Shown here in pieces: positions 18,139 through 26,003 of a stretch of DNA of 64,000 nucleotides; the first letter of the stretch is position 1, and every line of letters starts with the position of its first letter. Source of the DNA: JBKBIP01 sp046297495 (GTDB lineage Bacteria > Planctomycetota > Planctomycetia > Gemmatales > Gemmataceae); contig JBKBIP010000005.1 in the NCBI GenBank assembly GCA_046297495.1, forward strand, positions 134,761-198,760. The letters are read 5' to 3'. The notes under the pieces are model-generated. The model searched no databases. It had not been told where the DNA came from and saw nothing but the letters and a program-made list of their open reading frames with translations. A program made the position numbers and the translations under genes.

Positions 18139-18732
18139 ATGATCGTCCTCATCGACAATTACGATTCCTTCACCTACAACCTCGTGCAGCGGTTGGGGGA
18201 ACTTGATCCGCGAATCGCATTACAAGTCTTTCGCAATGATCAAATCACGGTCGATGAGGTGGCGGCCTTGCAACCGACGCACTTGATTATCTCGCCCGGC
18301 CCATGCACGCCGCGCGAAGCGGGGGTGTCCAATGCGATGATCCAACATTTCGCCCCGCTTATTCCGGTGCTCGGCGTCTGCTTGGGGCATCAGTGCATCG
18401 GCCATGTCTTTGGCGGCGAGGTGATCCGCAACTACCGCGTCATGCACGGCAAGACCTCGCTGATTTACCACGATGAGCAAGGAGTATTTCACGGTTTGTC
18501 CAATCCCTTCGAGGCCACCCGCTATCATAGCTTGGTCATTCGCCGCGAGACGTTCCATCATCCCGATTTTCTCATCACCGCCTGGACGGACGAGAACGAG
18601 ATCATGGGGGTCCGGCATCGCGTTTGGCCGCTGCACGGCGTTCAATTTCACCCAGAAAGTTTTCTCACTACCGAAGGCCCGCGCTTGTTGCGGAATTTCA
18701 TCGACATGCGACCGGCGGCAGTGACTTCCTAA
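18139..18732 (+). CDS. Anthranilate / aminodeoxychorismate synthase glutamine amidotransferase subunit
   Basis: A 197-residue class I glutamine amidotransferase. The ATG at 18139 gives MIVLIDNYDSFTYNL, the standard N-terminus; a GTG five codons upstream is possible. The nucleophile Cys lies in GVCLGHQCIGHVFGG, and the His and Glu of the triad in VQFHPES. The enzyme releases ammonia from glutamine for a chorismate-using partner, either anthranilate synthase (tryptophan) or aminodeoxychorismate synthase (folate). TrpG and PabA cannot be separated here, and many bacteria use one protein for both. No trpE or pabB is adjacent. Its stop overlaps that of the convergent peptidase gene by 4 bp. Confidence 0.93.
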   Translation: MIVLIDNYDSFTYNLVQRLGELDPRIALQVFRNDQITVDEVAALQPTHLIISPGPCTPREAGVSNAMIQHFAPLIPVLGVCLGHQCIGHVFGGEVIRNYRVMHGKTSLIYHDEQGVFHGLSNPFEATRYHSLVIRRETFHHPDFLITAWTDENEIMGVRHRVWPLHGVQFHPESFLTTEGPRLLRNFIDMRPAAVTS

Positions 18733-19823
18733 CGCAAGGCGATGGCGTGATTGCTCAACCGCTCGTACCCAGTCGCGGTGATCAGGTAATTGTGCTCGAT
18801 GCGGATGCCACCGATGTTGGGGATATACAAACCTGGTTCCAGCGTCACGACATCGCCCGCTTGCAAGGTTTCGGTGGCGTGGCGGACGAGGAACGGCGCT
18901 TCGGGGTGGGTCAGTCCCAAGCCGTGGCCGGCGTGGTGCGGGAAGTGTTCGGCCACGCCCGCTTGCTCGAACACGCCGCGCACCGCTTGATACACCGTGC
19001 TACCTTCCGCTCCGCCGCGTAATTCCCGCTCCCCCGCCGTCATGGCTGCCATACAGAGGTCATACAAGCGTTTCTGATCGGCGTTCGGTTCCTGGCCGAC
19101 GACCAAGGTGTTGGTGAAGTCGCTGCGGTAGTCGTGGATCACCACGGAGAAATCAAGGATGAACATATCACCGGCCTTGAGGACTTGAAGCGTTGGCGGC
19201 CCCCCCGTGCGTGTCGGTCCCGGCGACACCGCGAAGTCGCCATAGACCACCACTGGCCGCCCCGCCGCCTGGACGCACGCCGCCTGCACGCCGCGATAGA
19301 CGTCCAGCTCCGTCATCCCCGGCTGGATGTTGTCCCGCGCCCAGGCGTGCCCGGCTTCAGTGACAGCCATGCAGCGGCGCAGCAGGTCGATTTCGTCCGG
19401 GTCTTTCCGCCGGCGCATCTCGGCGAGGGTGCGAATCAGCGTCGGGGCATACGGATCACCGAGTCGGTCATGGACGCGCATACCGCCATGCGCCGGATTG
19501 ACTTCGTGCAGCAAGACCAGCTGCCGAGGGCCCTGGCCGGGGGATTGGCCATCGTACCAGGGGACCTCGCGCCGCTCCTCGACCTGGGCCAACCGGGCCG
19601 CTTCCGCCAAGCGATTGTCATGGATCAGCCGAGCATGGCCATCCTCGCGCACTTGCAGAAAACCGCGAAACTCGGCCCCGGAACTGATCGGATCGACGTG
19701 AAAATTGGCCAAGTAGGTCAAATGAATCGGATCACTCAGCAGCAAGTGATCCCGTTCCGGACGGGGTAGCAGCCGTTCCCACAGACGCAACCGGCGTTGC
19801 CGGCAGCCTTCGGCGCTGAGCAT
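18729..19823 (-). CDS. M24-family metallopeptidase (Xaa-Pro aminopeptidase-like)
   Basis: A 364-residue creatinase/aminopeptidase P fold from the ATG at 19823, selected because AAAGGAG lies 9 nt before it. The N-terminal third is the substrate-binding domain. The pita-bread domain carries the metal ligands: two Asp in LDFSVVIHDYRSDFTN, His in HHAGHGLGLTHPEAPF, and Glu residues in TLEPGLYIPNIGGIRIEHN. Members cleave the residue before proline from peptide N-termini or proline dipeptides, normally in the cytoplasm with Mn or Co. No signal peptide is seen. The gene is convergent with the amidotransferase gene. Confidence 0.92.
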   Translation of the reverse strand: MLSAEGCRQRRLRLWERLLPRPERDHLLLSDPIHLTYLANFHVDPISSGAEFRGFLQVREDGHARLIHDNRLAEAARLAQVEERREVPWYDGQSPGQGPRQLVLLHEVNPAHGGMRVHDRLGDPYAPTLIRTLAEMRRRKDPDEIDLLRRCMAVTEAGHAWARDNIQPGMTELDVYRGVQAACVQAAGRPVVVYGDFAVSPGPTRTGGPPTLQVLKAGDMFILDFSVVIHDYRSDFTNTLVVGQEPNADQKRLYDLCMAAMTAGERELRGGAEGSTVYQAVRGVFEQAGVAEHFPHHAGHGLGLTHPEAPFLVRHATETLQAGDVVTLEPGLYIPNIGGIRIEHNYLITATGYERLSNHAIALR

Positions 19824-20008
19824 GGGAGTGGTCTCCTTTTCTCGGTTTTCTCGTTCCCAGGCAGAGCCTGGGACCGAAAAAACTAGCAAATCTTCCTTGC
19901 CGGATTAATAAAGGAGCAGACAACTAATCAAACCAGTAAGCCGTGATCGGATGAAGTGGCTCATGACAGACACCCTGGCGAATCGTTGGAACAAGCGCGA
20001 ATTGGCCC

Positions 20009-20253
20009 TCAAGCCCCATGGGCATGCGCGATGGCTGGACGGACCGACTCTTCGTTTAAGTCCAGAAGAGCGGCAATCTCCGCGACTGACATATTTTTCG
20101 CGGCCCTCTTGGTAATGGCCAGGGCGATTCCTTCTGGAGGCCTTCCGCCCTGGCTTTCTGGTAAGCCCGGCTTTCACGAATGTCGTGGATTTGCAACATG
20201 GTCTGAATCTCCTCCCGACGTAACTGGGAAGGTTTGTAGATGATGACCACGGC
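20009..20253 (-). pseudogene. Remnant of an Rpn-family (PD-(D/E)XK nuclease / transposase-like) protein
   Basis: Read on the minus strand, one frame gives VVIIYKPSQLRREEIQTMLQIHDIRESRAY then QKARAEGLQKE. The reading then jumps to another frame giving IALAITKRAAKNMSVAEIAALLDL and NEESVRPAIAHAHGA before a stop. Together this matches the C-terminal helical tail of Rpn-family nucleases, which are common as multicopy genes in planctomycetes. The catalytic N-terminus is missing and a frame change interrupts the tail. The remnant ends next to a 14-bp inverted repeat at 20262-20320. It is probably a dead copy. Confidence 0.6.
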
Positions 20254-20261
20254 GAGAACGA

Positions 20262-20320
20262 TTCACCCAAAACCGACGTGCCAGCGAGAAACCGCCGCGC
20301 TGCCCGCGGTTTTGGGTGAA
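20262..20320 (-). terminator. Inverted repeat downstream of the DUF1080 gene
   Basis: TTCACCCAAAACCG at 20262-20275 pairs exactly with 20307-20320, around a 31-nt loop. It lies 42 bp beyond the DUF1080 stop and borders the Rpn remnant, so it may be a terminator or the edge of a lost insertion. Confidence 0.5.
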
Positions 20321-20362
20321 ACTGAGGAACGAACGCTCTACTTCACTCGGTCTGAACAATCC

Positions 20363-20962
20363 TCACGGCAGTTCCTTGACGCGGATGCGGCGGAACTCGA
20401 ATTTGCCGGTCTCGGCTTGCAGACCGATGCCGCCGGTGGCGGGCAAGCCTTTCATCGTCTCCAGCATTTCGCCGTTGCACTTGCACACGGCTTCGTTGCC
20501 GGTCACGGTGATGTCCAGCTCGTTCCAGTCATCGTCCTTGAAATTCTTGAGCTGCTTCCGTTCGCCGCGGCGGATGTAATCGCGCACTTGCAGTTGCTTG
20601 CCGACGGCGCGGAGATAAACGCCGCTGTCCGCCTTGAGTCCCGCGCGGAACTCCAGCTTGAGATGAAAATTATTGGGGAACTGACGCACCGTGAACAGGT
20701 TGCGGATGCCCCCCTTGCCGTTGGCGTCCTTGGCTTGCGCGACGATGACGCCGTCGATCACCTCAATGCGCTTGTCGGGCGTGGCGGTCTGGCCGTCCAG
20801 TTTCGTGCCGTGATACTCCCAGCCGGTTAGGTCCTTGCCGTTGAACAGCAGGGTGTAGCCTTCCTCGGCCTGGAAATCATCGCCGCGCGTTCCCACCGCC
20901 GAGCCTACCAGTCCGACCGCCAAGACGACCAATCCCATTCCCTTGACAATCCAAGTCTTCAT
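20363..20962 (-). CDS. Exported DUF1080 (3-keto-disaccharide hydrolase-like) protein
   Basis: A 199-residue protein starting at the ATG at 20962, preceded by GAGGAA six nt away; an upstream start would add a hydrophilic tail before the signal peptide. The signal segment is VKGMGLVVLAVGLVGSAVG. The mature part begins with EGYTLLFNGKDLTGW, the family hallmark, and continues with SGVYLRAVGKQLQVRDY and the closing GGIGLQAETGKFEFRRIRV. The fold is a concanavalin-like jelly roll. Members act on carbohydrates in the periplasm; some related proteins cleave 3-keto-glycosides. They are strongly expanded in Planctomycetes. The neighbours do not indicate its substrate. Confidence 0.92.
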   Translation of the reverse strand: MKTWIVKGMGLVVLAVGLVGSAVGTRGDDFQAEEGYTLLFNGKDLTGWEYHGTKLDGQTATPDKRIEVIDGVIVAQAKDANGKGGIRNLFTVRQFPNNFHLKLEFRAGLKADSGVYLRAVGKQLQVRDYIRRGERKQLKNFKDDDWNELDITVTGNEAVCKCNGEMLETMKGLPATGGIGLQAETGKFEFRRIRVKELP

Positions 20963-21203
20963 GATGTCTTCCTCATGGTGAAACCACAACGGATGACGGA
21001 CCCCCAAATCGGCAAAGCCCCCGTAAATGGCTTTGCCGATCCGTCATCCCAACAATTGGCCCACTATACGAGGGATTTTCCGGCGTGCAAGGGGGCGGCG
21101 GGGAAATAGTCGGCAGTGGGCAGTTTTCCGTTTTCTTATTGGTAGGGAGAACTCGCGGCTAAAATAATTCCAATCCCTATTTTTGACCTCGTCGTACAAG
21201 GGA

Positions 21204-22085
21204 TTATTCTTCCTCCGCCCACATCCGGGGCCGCAGATACTCATACAATTCCGCCTCGCGTGTGCCCGGCTCCGGACGGTAGTCATAGTGCCAGCGTACC
21301 ACTGGCGGCAGCGACATCAAGATGGACTCGGTACGGCCCCCCGTCTTGAGGCCGAAGAGGGTGCCCCGGTCGTAGATCAGGTTGAATTCAACGTACCGGC
21401 CCCGGCGGAACTCTTGCCAGGCGCGTTGTTCTGGCGTGTACGGTTCGTCCTGGCGCCGCCGGACGATGGGCAGGTAGGACTCCAAAAAGGCGTCGCCACA
21501 GTCTCGGACGAAAGCGAATAGTTGGTCGATGTCTCCTTCCAAGTAATCGAAGAAGATACCCCCCACACCGCGCGCTTCTTGGCGGTGTGGCAGGTAGAAA
21601 TACTCGTCGCACCAGGTTTTCAGGCGCTGGTAATCCACCAGCGGCGCGTGTTGCTCGACGGTCTGCTTCAAGACCTTGTGGAAGTGAATCACGTCTTGCC
21701 GATAGGGATAATAGGGTGTCAAATCGGCCCCGCCGCCGAACCACTGTTTGTTCCCTTTGGTGAGAAAGCGATAGTTGGCGTGGACCGTCGGCACCAGCGG
21801 GCTGCGCGGGTGCAGTACCAGCGACACGCCGACGGCGGTGAAATCGCGCCCTTCGCCGGGAATCTGCTTGGCGAACTCCTCGGAGAATTGGCCGTGGACA
21901 TCGGAGAAGTTGACCCCCGCTTTCTCGAAGACGCCCCCCTCGATGAGCACCCGCGTTCGGCCTCCGCCCCCCCCTTCACGCTGCCAGGCGTCTTCCCGAA
22001 AGCGTGCCTGGCCGTCGATCTCTTCCAGACCGGCGCAGATGCGGTCTTGCAAGCCCTTCAAGTAACGGACAATTTGCTCGCGCAT
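21204..22085 (-). CDS. hemF: Oxygen-dependent coproporphyrinogen III oxidase
   Basis: A 293-residue enzyme from the ATG at 22085 (MREQIVRYLKGLQD), the usual length for HemF; the longer frame upstream is not protein-like. Family blocks include GRTRVLIEGGVFEKAGVNFS, the active-site region VHANYRFLT, WFGGGADLTPYYPY, and RGVGGIFFDYLEGD near the middle. It converts coproporphyrinogen III into protoporphyrinogen IX using O2, so the organism makes heme aerobically. The gene stands alone on the minus strand, divergent from the ABC exporter genes, with a palindromic repeat between. Confidence 0.96.
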   Translation of the reverse strand: MREQIVRYLKGLQDRICAGLEEIDGQARFREDAWQREGGGGGRTRVLIEGGVFEKAGVNFSDVHGQFSEEFAKQIPGEGRDFTAVGVSLVLHPRSPLVPTVHANYRFLTKGNKQWFGGGADLTPYYPYRQDVIHFHKVLKQTVEQHAPLVDYQRLKTWCDEYFYLPHRQEARGVGGIFFDYLEGDIDQLFAFVRDCGDAFLESYLPIVRRRQDEPYTPEQRAWQEFRRGRYVEFNLIYDRGTLFGLKTGGRTESILMSLPPVVRWHYDYRPEPGTREAELYEYLRPRMWAEEE

Positions 22086-22200
22086 GATCGATCCCCATGT
22101 TTGGCGGGAAAAAGATGATAGGGGAATAGAATGAGGCAGGGGTAGAGATAATGTAGGAAAACCAAGGGAAAACATCCAGAGATGAGAAAGTGGTTGATTC

Positions 22201-22239
22201 ATCGATTCGCGCAGGGATTGGCGGCGTGCGCGAACCGAT
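22201..22239 (+). repeat. Palindromic repeat related to the 16152 hairpin
   Basis: ATCGATTCGCGC at 22201-22212 pairs with GCGCGAACCGAT at 22228-22239 with one mismatch. Arm and loop (AGGG...GGCGT) resemble 16152-16205. It lies between divergent genes. Confidence 0.5.
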
Positions 22240-22332
22240 TAATCTCGCCCCAAACCGCTCTAGGAGGCCGCGCGCCCTTGGCGGTATAATCCGTCCCCTG
22301 GGGAGATGGTCCCGGTAAGAGGAGGGAGCCTC

Positions 22333-23340
22333 GTGGCCGACAGTCCCGACAGTTTGGTCGTGGAAACATCCAAGCTCACCAAGATTTATCAGAATCGTCA
22401 AATTGCCCTCAATGATGTCACGCTGGAAATCGAACCGGGGTGCGTCCTGGGGTTGCTGGGTCCCAATGGCGCCGGCAAGACGACCTTTTTGCGCTTGATC
22501 CTCGGTTTGCACCGGCCCACCGCTGGTTGGGTCAAGGTGTTCGGTAAGCCGATGACGGCCAACGCGGCGGATGTGCGCCGGCGCATCGGCTACATCCCGA
22601 CCAATCCGCAATTTCCCCACGGCATGACGCCGATCACCTACTTGGACTACATCGGCCGGCTGTTCGGGCTGCCCGCGCAGGTGCGCAAGCCTCGGCTGGC
22701 GTCGTTGATCCGGGCCGTCGATCTGCTGGGGGCGTCCGGCGAAGCGATCGCGGGCTTTTCCAACGGCATGACCTCGCGCCTGGCCGTCGCCGCCAGTCTC
22801 ATCAACGAGCCGGAATTGCTCATCTGGGACGAGCCGACGCATGGCCTCGACCCCGAAGCACGCCGCAGCATGTTGGAGCTGATCAAGACCTTGGGCCGAG
22901 ACAAGACCATCATCATTTCCAGCCACAATTTGAGCGACATTGACGAAGTGTGCAACCATGCCGCCGTGCTCAGTCGCGGCAAGCTCATCTTCAGCGGCTC
23001 GTTACAAGACCTCAAAGGCCGAATGCGCCGCAATCACTACGAGCTGGACCTGGAAGGGGACCAAAAAGCCATCGGCAAGGCCACGCAAGCCATCAAAGGG
23101 ATGAACGAGTTCAAATCCGTGCAGGTCCGCCAACGCCGCCTGGAATTGCAGATGAACGATGAAGTGAATAACTCCTCGGCCCTGGCCAACGTCTTCATGA
23201 CCCTGGCGGACAATAAAGTGACTTTGGTAAGTATCCGCAGCGTCGGCCAACAGACCGAGCAAGCCTTTCTGGACCTGGTGGAAAAAGAAGAATCGCGCGG
23301 CTTCGCCCGCGCCTACCAAGCCGACGACGAAGCGGCGTGA
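22333..23340 (+). CDS. ABC-2 type transporter ATP-binding protein
   Basis: A 335-residue single-cassette ATPase. The GTG at 22333 is preferred because GGAGGGAG sits at the right distance. Walker A is GPNGAGKTT and Walker B is LLIWDEPTHGLDPEAR, followed by the switch histidine in IIISSHNLSDIDE. The signature is FSNGMTSRLAVAASL rather than LSGGQ, which is unusual although the position is kept. The last 100 residues form the extra C-terminal domain seen in DrrA/CcmA-like exporters. It should energise the membrane protein encoded 125 bp downstream. The cargo is unknown. Confidence 0.9.
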   Translation: MADSPDSLVVETSKLTKIYQNRQIALNDVTLEIEPGCVLGLLGPNGAGKTTFLRLILGLHRPTAGWVKVFGKPMTANAADVRRRIGYIPTNPQFPHGMTPITYLDYIGRLFGLPAQVRKPRLASLIRAVDLLGASGEAIAGFSNGMTSRLAVAASLINEPELLIWDEPTHGLDPEARRSMLELIKTLGRDKTIIISSHNLSDIDEVCNHAAVLSRGKLIFSGSLQDLKGRMRRNHYELDLEGDQKAIGKATQAIKGMNEFKSVQVRQRRLELQMNDEVNNSSALANVFMTLADNKVTLVSIRSVGQQTEQAFLDLVEKEESRGFARAYQADDEAA

Positions 23341-23354
23341 ACATCACGTCACTA

Positions 23355-23437
23355 CCCAAGCCGGGACCTTGGGGACCGAGGCGTTTCCGGTCCCCAAGGG
23401 ACCGAGGCGTTTCCGGTCCCCAAGGGACCGGCTTGGG
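23355..23437. repeat. Two 26-bp tandem repeats framed by a 10-bp inverted repeat
   Basis: A 26-bp unit containing GGACCGAGGCGTTTCCGG occurs at 23373-23398 and 23399-23424, with a short third start. The whole is framed by CCCAAGCCGG (23355-23364) and CCGGCTTGGG (23428-23437). It lies between the two exporter genes. Confidence 0.8.
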
Positions 23438-23464
23438 CGGGCTGATTGCTAAAAGGAACAACGC

Positions 23465-24238
23465 ATGGACGCTCCCATTACCCCCCCGGCTCCGAAAATC
23501 ATTCGCTGGTTGCCCTATTGGGCGGTATTGCAGGAAGACATCCGGCAGACGCTCAGCAGCTGGATTTACCGGTGTTGGGTGTTGCTGTCGTTGTTGGCGG
23601 CGGTGGGGTATTTGCTCTACCGGGTCGGCGTCTATCGGGAGGCGGGTATCATTCAGTTCGCCTCGTCGATGATGAGTGACTTGTTGCGCTGGTCGGTGGT
23701 GGGGAGCGTGACGCTGATTGTCATGCTGACCGCTGGTTCCATCTCCGGCGAACGCGACACGCTGGGGGATTCGGTGCTTAGTCGTGGCATCAGCCGCTAT
23801 CAGTATTTCCTGGCCAAGTGGCATGCGCGTTTGCTGGCCGTGCTGGGAACGTTCCTGGTGATGGGAGGGGCGGCGTTGGCGGGGAGTTATTTGTTGTTGC
23901 ACGAGGACCTGACGTTGCTGGGCAGCCTAGTGGCGTTGGCGATGATTTTGACCTTATTGATGGGAGTCGTGTCGTGTGGCGTGATGGTTAGCGCGTTGAG
24001 CAACAGCACCGTGTTGGGCATCACCATCTTATGGATCGTCTTGTATGGCTTGGGCTTCGCCTTGTCCTGGCTGCCGCCGCAATATCCAGCCCCGGACCGC
24101 ATCCTGCAAGAGTTGCCTTACGTGCTGCAAGGCCATTACGACTTGCGGGCGTTGGGGCACTTGGCTGGAATTTCCGCGGGGGCGTCCTGTTTCGTGGCGG
24201 CCATCGGCTGCGTTTATTTTGGCCGGCGCGACGTGTAA
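23465..24238 (+). CDS. ABC-2 type transporter permease
   Basis: A 257-residue membrane protein with about six helices, for example WVLLSLLAAVGYLLYRVGVY, VGSVTLIVMLTAGSI, LLAVLGTFLVMGGAALAGSY, LGSLVALAMILTLLMGVV, and a final helix in ISAGASCFVAAIGCVYF. The motif ISGERDTLGDSVLSRGISR after the second helix matches the cytoplasmic coupling region of ABC-2 permeases. It pairs with the ATPase upstream, the two probably co-transcribed despite the repeat-bearing gap. The cargo of this exporter is not evident. A terminator-like hairpin follows. Confidence 0.88.
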   Translation: MDAPITPPAPKIIRWLPYWAVLQEDIRQTLSSWIYRCWVLLSLLAAVGYLLYRVGVYREAGIIQFASSMMSDLLRWSVVGSVTLIVMLTAGSISGERDTLGDSVLSRGISRYQYFLAKWHARLLAVLGTFLVMGGAALAGSYLLLHEDLTLLGSLVALAMILTLLMGVVSCGVMVSALSNSTVLGITILWIVLYGLGFALSWLPPQYPAPDRILQELPYVLQGHYDLRALGHLAGISAGASCFVAAIGCVYFGRRDV

Positions 24239-24241
24239 TGG

Positions 24242-24274
24242 GTGGGGGAACGTCGTTTCGCCACGTCCCCCCAC
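24242..24274 (+). terminator. Terminator-like hairpin after the ABC-2 permease
   Basis: GTGGGGG and ACGT on the left pair with ACGT and CCCCCAC on the right with one mismatch, around a 9-nt loop, starting 3 bp after the stop. No T-run. Confidence 0.5.
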
Positions 24275-24304
24275 GCCTTGCCTCTCGCGTTCCTGGCGCC
24301 TCTT

Positions 24305-24514
24305 CTAGGCTCTCCGCGGCGTTGAAGTGCTGGGCCGATAAACTGGTCGGCCGTTCCGATCATAGCCACAACAGAAGCCGTTCCCGTCGGTCTGTCCGCT
24401 CGCTGCTCCGTTCACTTCGGAACGATGCGCCGTCATCGCGGTGTACAGATCCGATGTTCCCAATCCCGCTCGTCGGCCCCGGTCTATCAAATGATGGTAA
24501 TTGGAACGCCTCAT
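24305..24514 (-). CDS. Small protein of unknown function, 69 residues
   Basis: The ATG at 24514 is preceded by AGAGGAG eight nt away, a very good ribosome binding site, which is the main reason to call this gene. The product begins MRRSNYHHLIDRGRRAGLG and ends near YDRNGRPVYRP. It is basic, soluble, without signal or membrane segment, and contains a central QTDGNGF stretch. The longer open frame upstream of this ATG has no such signal. I do not recognise the family. It lies convergent to the ABC-2 permease, 66 bp away. Confidence 0.5.
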   Translation of the reverse strand: MRRSNYHHLIDRGRRAGLGTSDLYTAMTAHRSEVNGAASGQTDGNGFCCGYDRNGRPVYRPSTSTPRRA

Positions 24515-25263
24515 GGTGACTGCTCCTCTCTCGGTTACGGTTTTCGCCAGTTCAGCCATCCTCCTCACATTTCGTATCCGTACTATCCGCCCACTATGTG
24601 ATGATCTAAGCATACCCCATACCACAAACGCATCCGGCGGCGGGCGACAAGGAGTACATTTACCATAAAACTATTGATATAAACGAGTTAAAGATACAAT
24701 CTTTTGTCCCATTTATCTCATGCCGCAAGGTTGCCCCAGCCGCCGCAGGTGGTACGATTTTACTCACCTGTATCGTTTTTGAGCACTTTCGTTCCATCGA
24801 CGAGTGCGTTGGTGAGAAGGTAGGCTGGTTTCCGACACAGGTTTATCGGATGAACCTGCCGCTGAAGTTGAGAAAATAGATAACCTCGTGGCGAAGAAGA
24901 TGGGCGATTTTAACGCTTCCCCATAAACTACAAAGACTTGCGGCTCAATGATCGAGAGCGAAAGAGAACCGCCGATAAGAATTCTTATATAGAATTATTA
25001 GTTTTATTCAGCGATTATGACGAAACATATGGAAGTGGGGGGGGTGGGGTGGAATGGAACAATGAAACATGGAAAAGGTGATCGCCCCACTAAAACTGCC
25101 ATTTTGGCAGGTTTGGGGAGAAGCCAGAAGCATTATCGATCTTCTCAGTGTACTATTTGTTTCCCATTCGATGGCTCTGCGTCAAGACGTGTTTTGAGCC
25201 AGCAATTCTTGCGTGTGCTCCGTTTCGGGCCACATTCGCTCTTCTCGTATGGAGTGCCTGACG
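24515..25263. other. Gene-poor, AT-richer intergenic stretch
   Basis: About 750 bp with no supportable gene. Two sections, near 24660-24720 and 24975-25020, are clearly lower in GC than the surroundings, including a run such as TTCTTATATAGAATTATTAG. No terminal inverted repeats or transposase fragments were recognised. It may be a scar of lost mobile DNA. Confidence 0.5.
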
Positions 25264-25719
25264 TTAGCCCTCCCCCCCTTCGTCGCGGTCGAGGGCTTCT
25301 TGCATCAGACGCGCTTCCTTGCGGCCATGTTCCTCGAGTTTATCCAGCAGCAACCGCAGATCGTCGCACACCAAGGTAAATGCCGCGCGGTCCAGCGGCG
25401 AGATGCGTTCGAGACGATTGACCAGCCGGTTGATCTTGGCGCGGAACTCGTCATGCTCGTGCCGCAGCGCATCGACGGCTTTGGCCAATTGCGGGCTAGC
25501 GGATGTCACCACGTCCATGTAGCCGTCGTATTCCTCTAGCGCCATCAAGCGGTCCACGTGGCGTTGAAAGCATTGGGCGATGAAGCGTACGGTGGACAGT
25601 TGGCGGGAGAAGTCCTCGCTTTGCCCTTCCCAGCTCATGGCGGCGCGCAAGCCGTTCATGAGATCGCCCAGCAAGTTGTTCTCCACCCGGGTCTGTTGGG
25701 CAATGTCACGATGATTCAT
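25264..25719 (-). CDS. Hemerythrin-like (HHE) domain protein
   Basis: A 151-residue all-helical protein from the ATG at 25719; GGGAGG lies 8 nt before it, so the longer frame is rejected. Candidate metal ligands are His in FQRHVDRL, the HEH of ALRHEHDEF, and HGRKE of LEEHGRKEARLMQEAL, which follow the HHE cation-binding spacing. Such proteins hold a di-iron site and act in oxygen or nitric oxide sensing, iron storage or redox defence in the cytoplasm. The exact role is unknown. Downstream of it on the same strand there is no gene for about 750 bp, and the EF-G-like gene lies 284 bp upstream. Confidence 0.7.
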   Translation of the reverse strand: MNHRDIAQQTRVENNLLGDLMNGLRAAMSWEGQSEDFSRQLSTVRFIAQCFQRHVDRLMALEEYDGYMDVVTSASPQLAKAVDALRHEHDEFRAKINRLVNRLERISPLDRAAFTLVCDDLRLLLDKLEEHGRKEARLMQEALDRDEGGEG

Positions 25720-26003
25720 GATGCGAACCTCCCTCACAATCCAAGTTGCAGGGGGACATAGTGGTAATAGAACGCGCTGATGGAGAGGCTTATTCATATT
25801 GTACCGCTTTCCTCATCGCATGGTGCATTCACGTTGCTGGGAAAACGGCGGGCATGGTGTTTTAGCATCGCTTGGGAGGACCGAGTTGGAATCAGACCAA
25901 CAACGGAAGCGTGGCCGGTTGTTTGTGGTGCCAGTCGCCGAGCGAATCCCAGGCACGGCGGGTCCGTTCACCCGCCGCGCTCTGGTTCTCGTCCAAGGGC
26001 ACC

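Noticed and set aside
20262..20320. Inverted repeat considered as a CRISPR unit
   Set aside because: It does not recur at regular spacing; it is a single hairpin.
25017..25539. Plus-strand frames of 108-120 codons
   Set aside because: They overlap the hemerythrin-like gene on the other strand and begin in the low-GC patch without a ribosome binding site.
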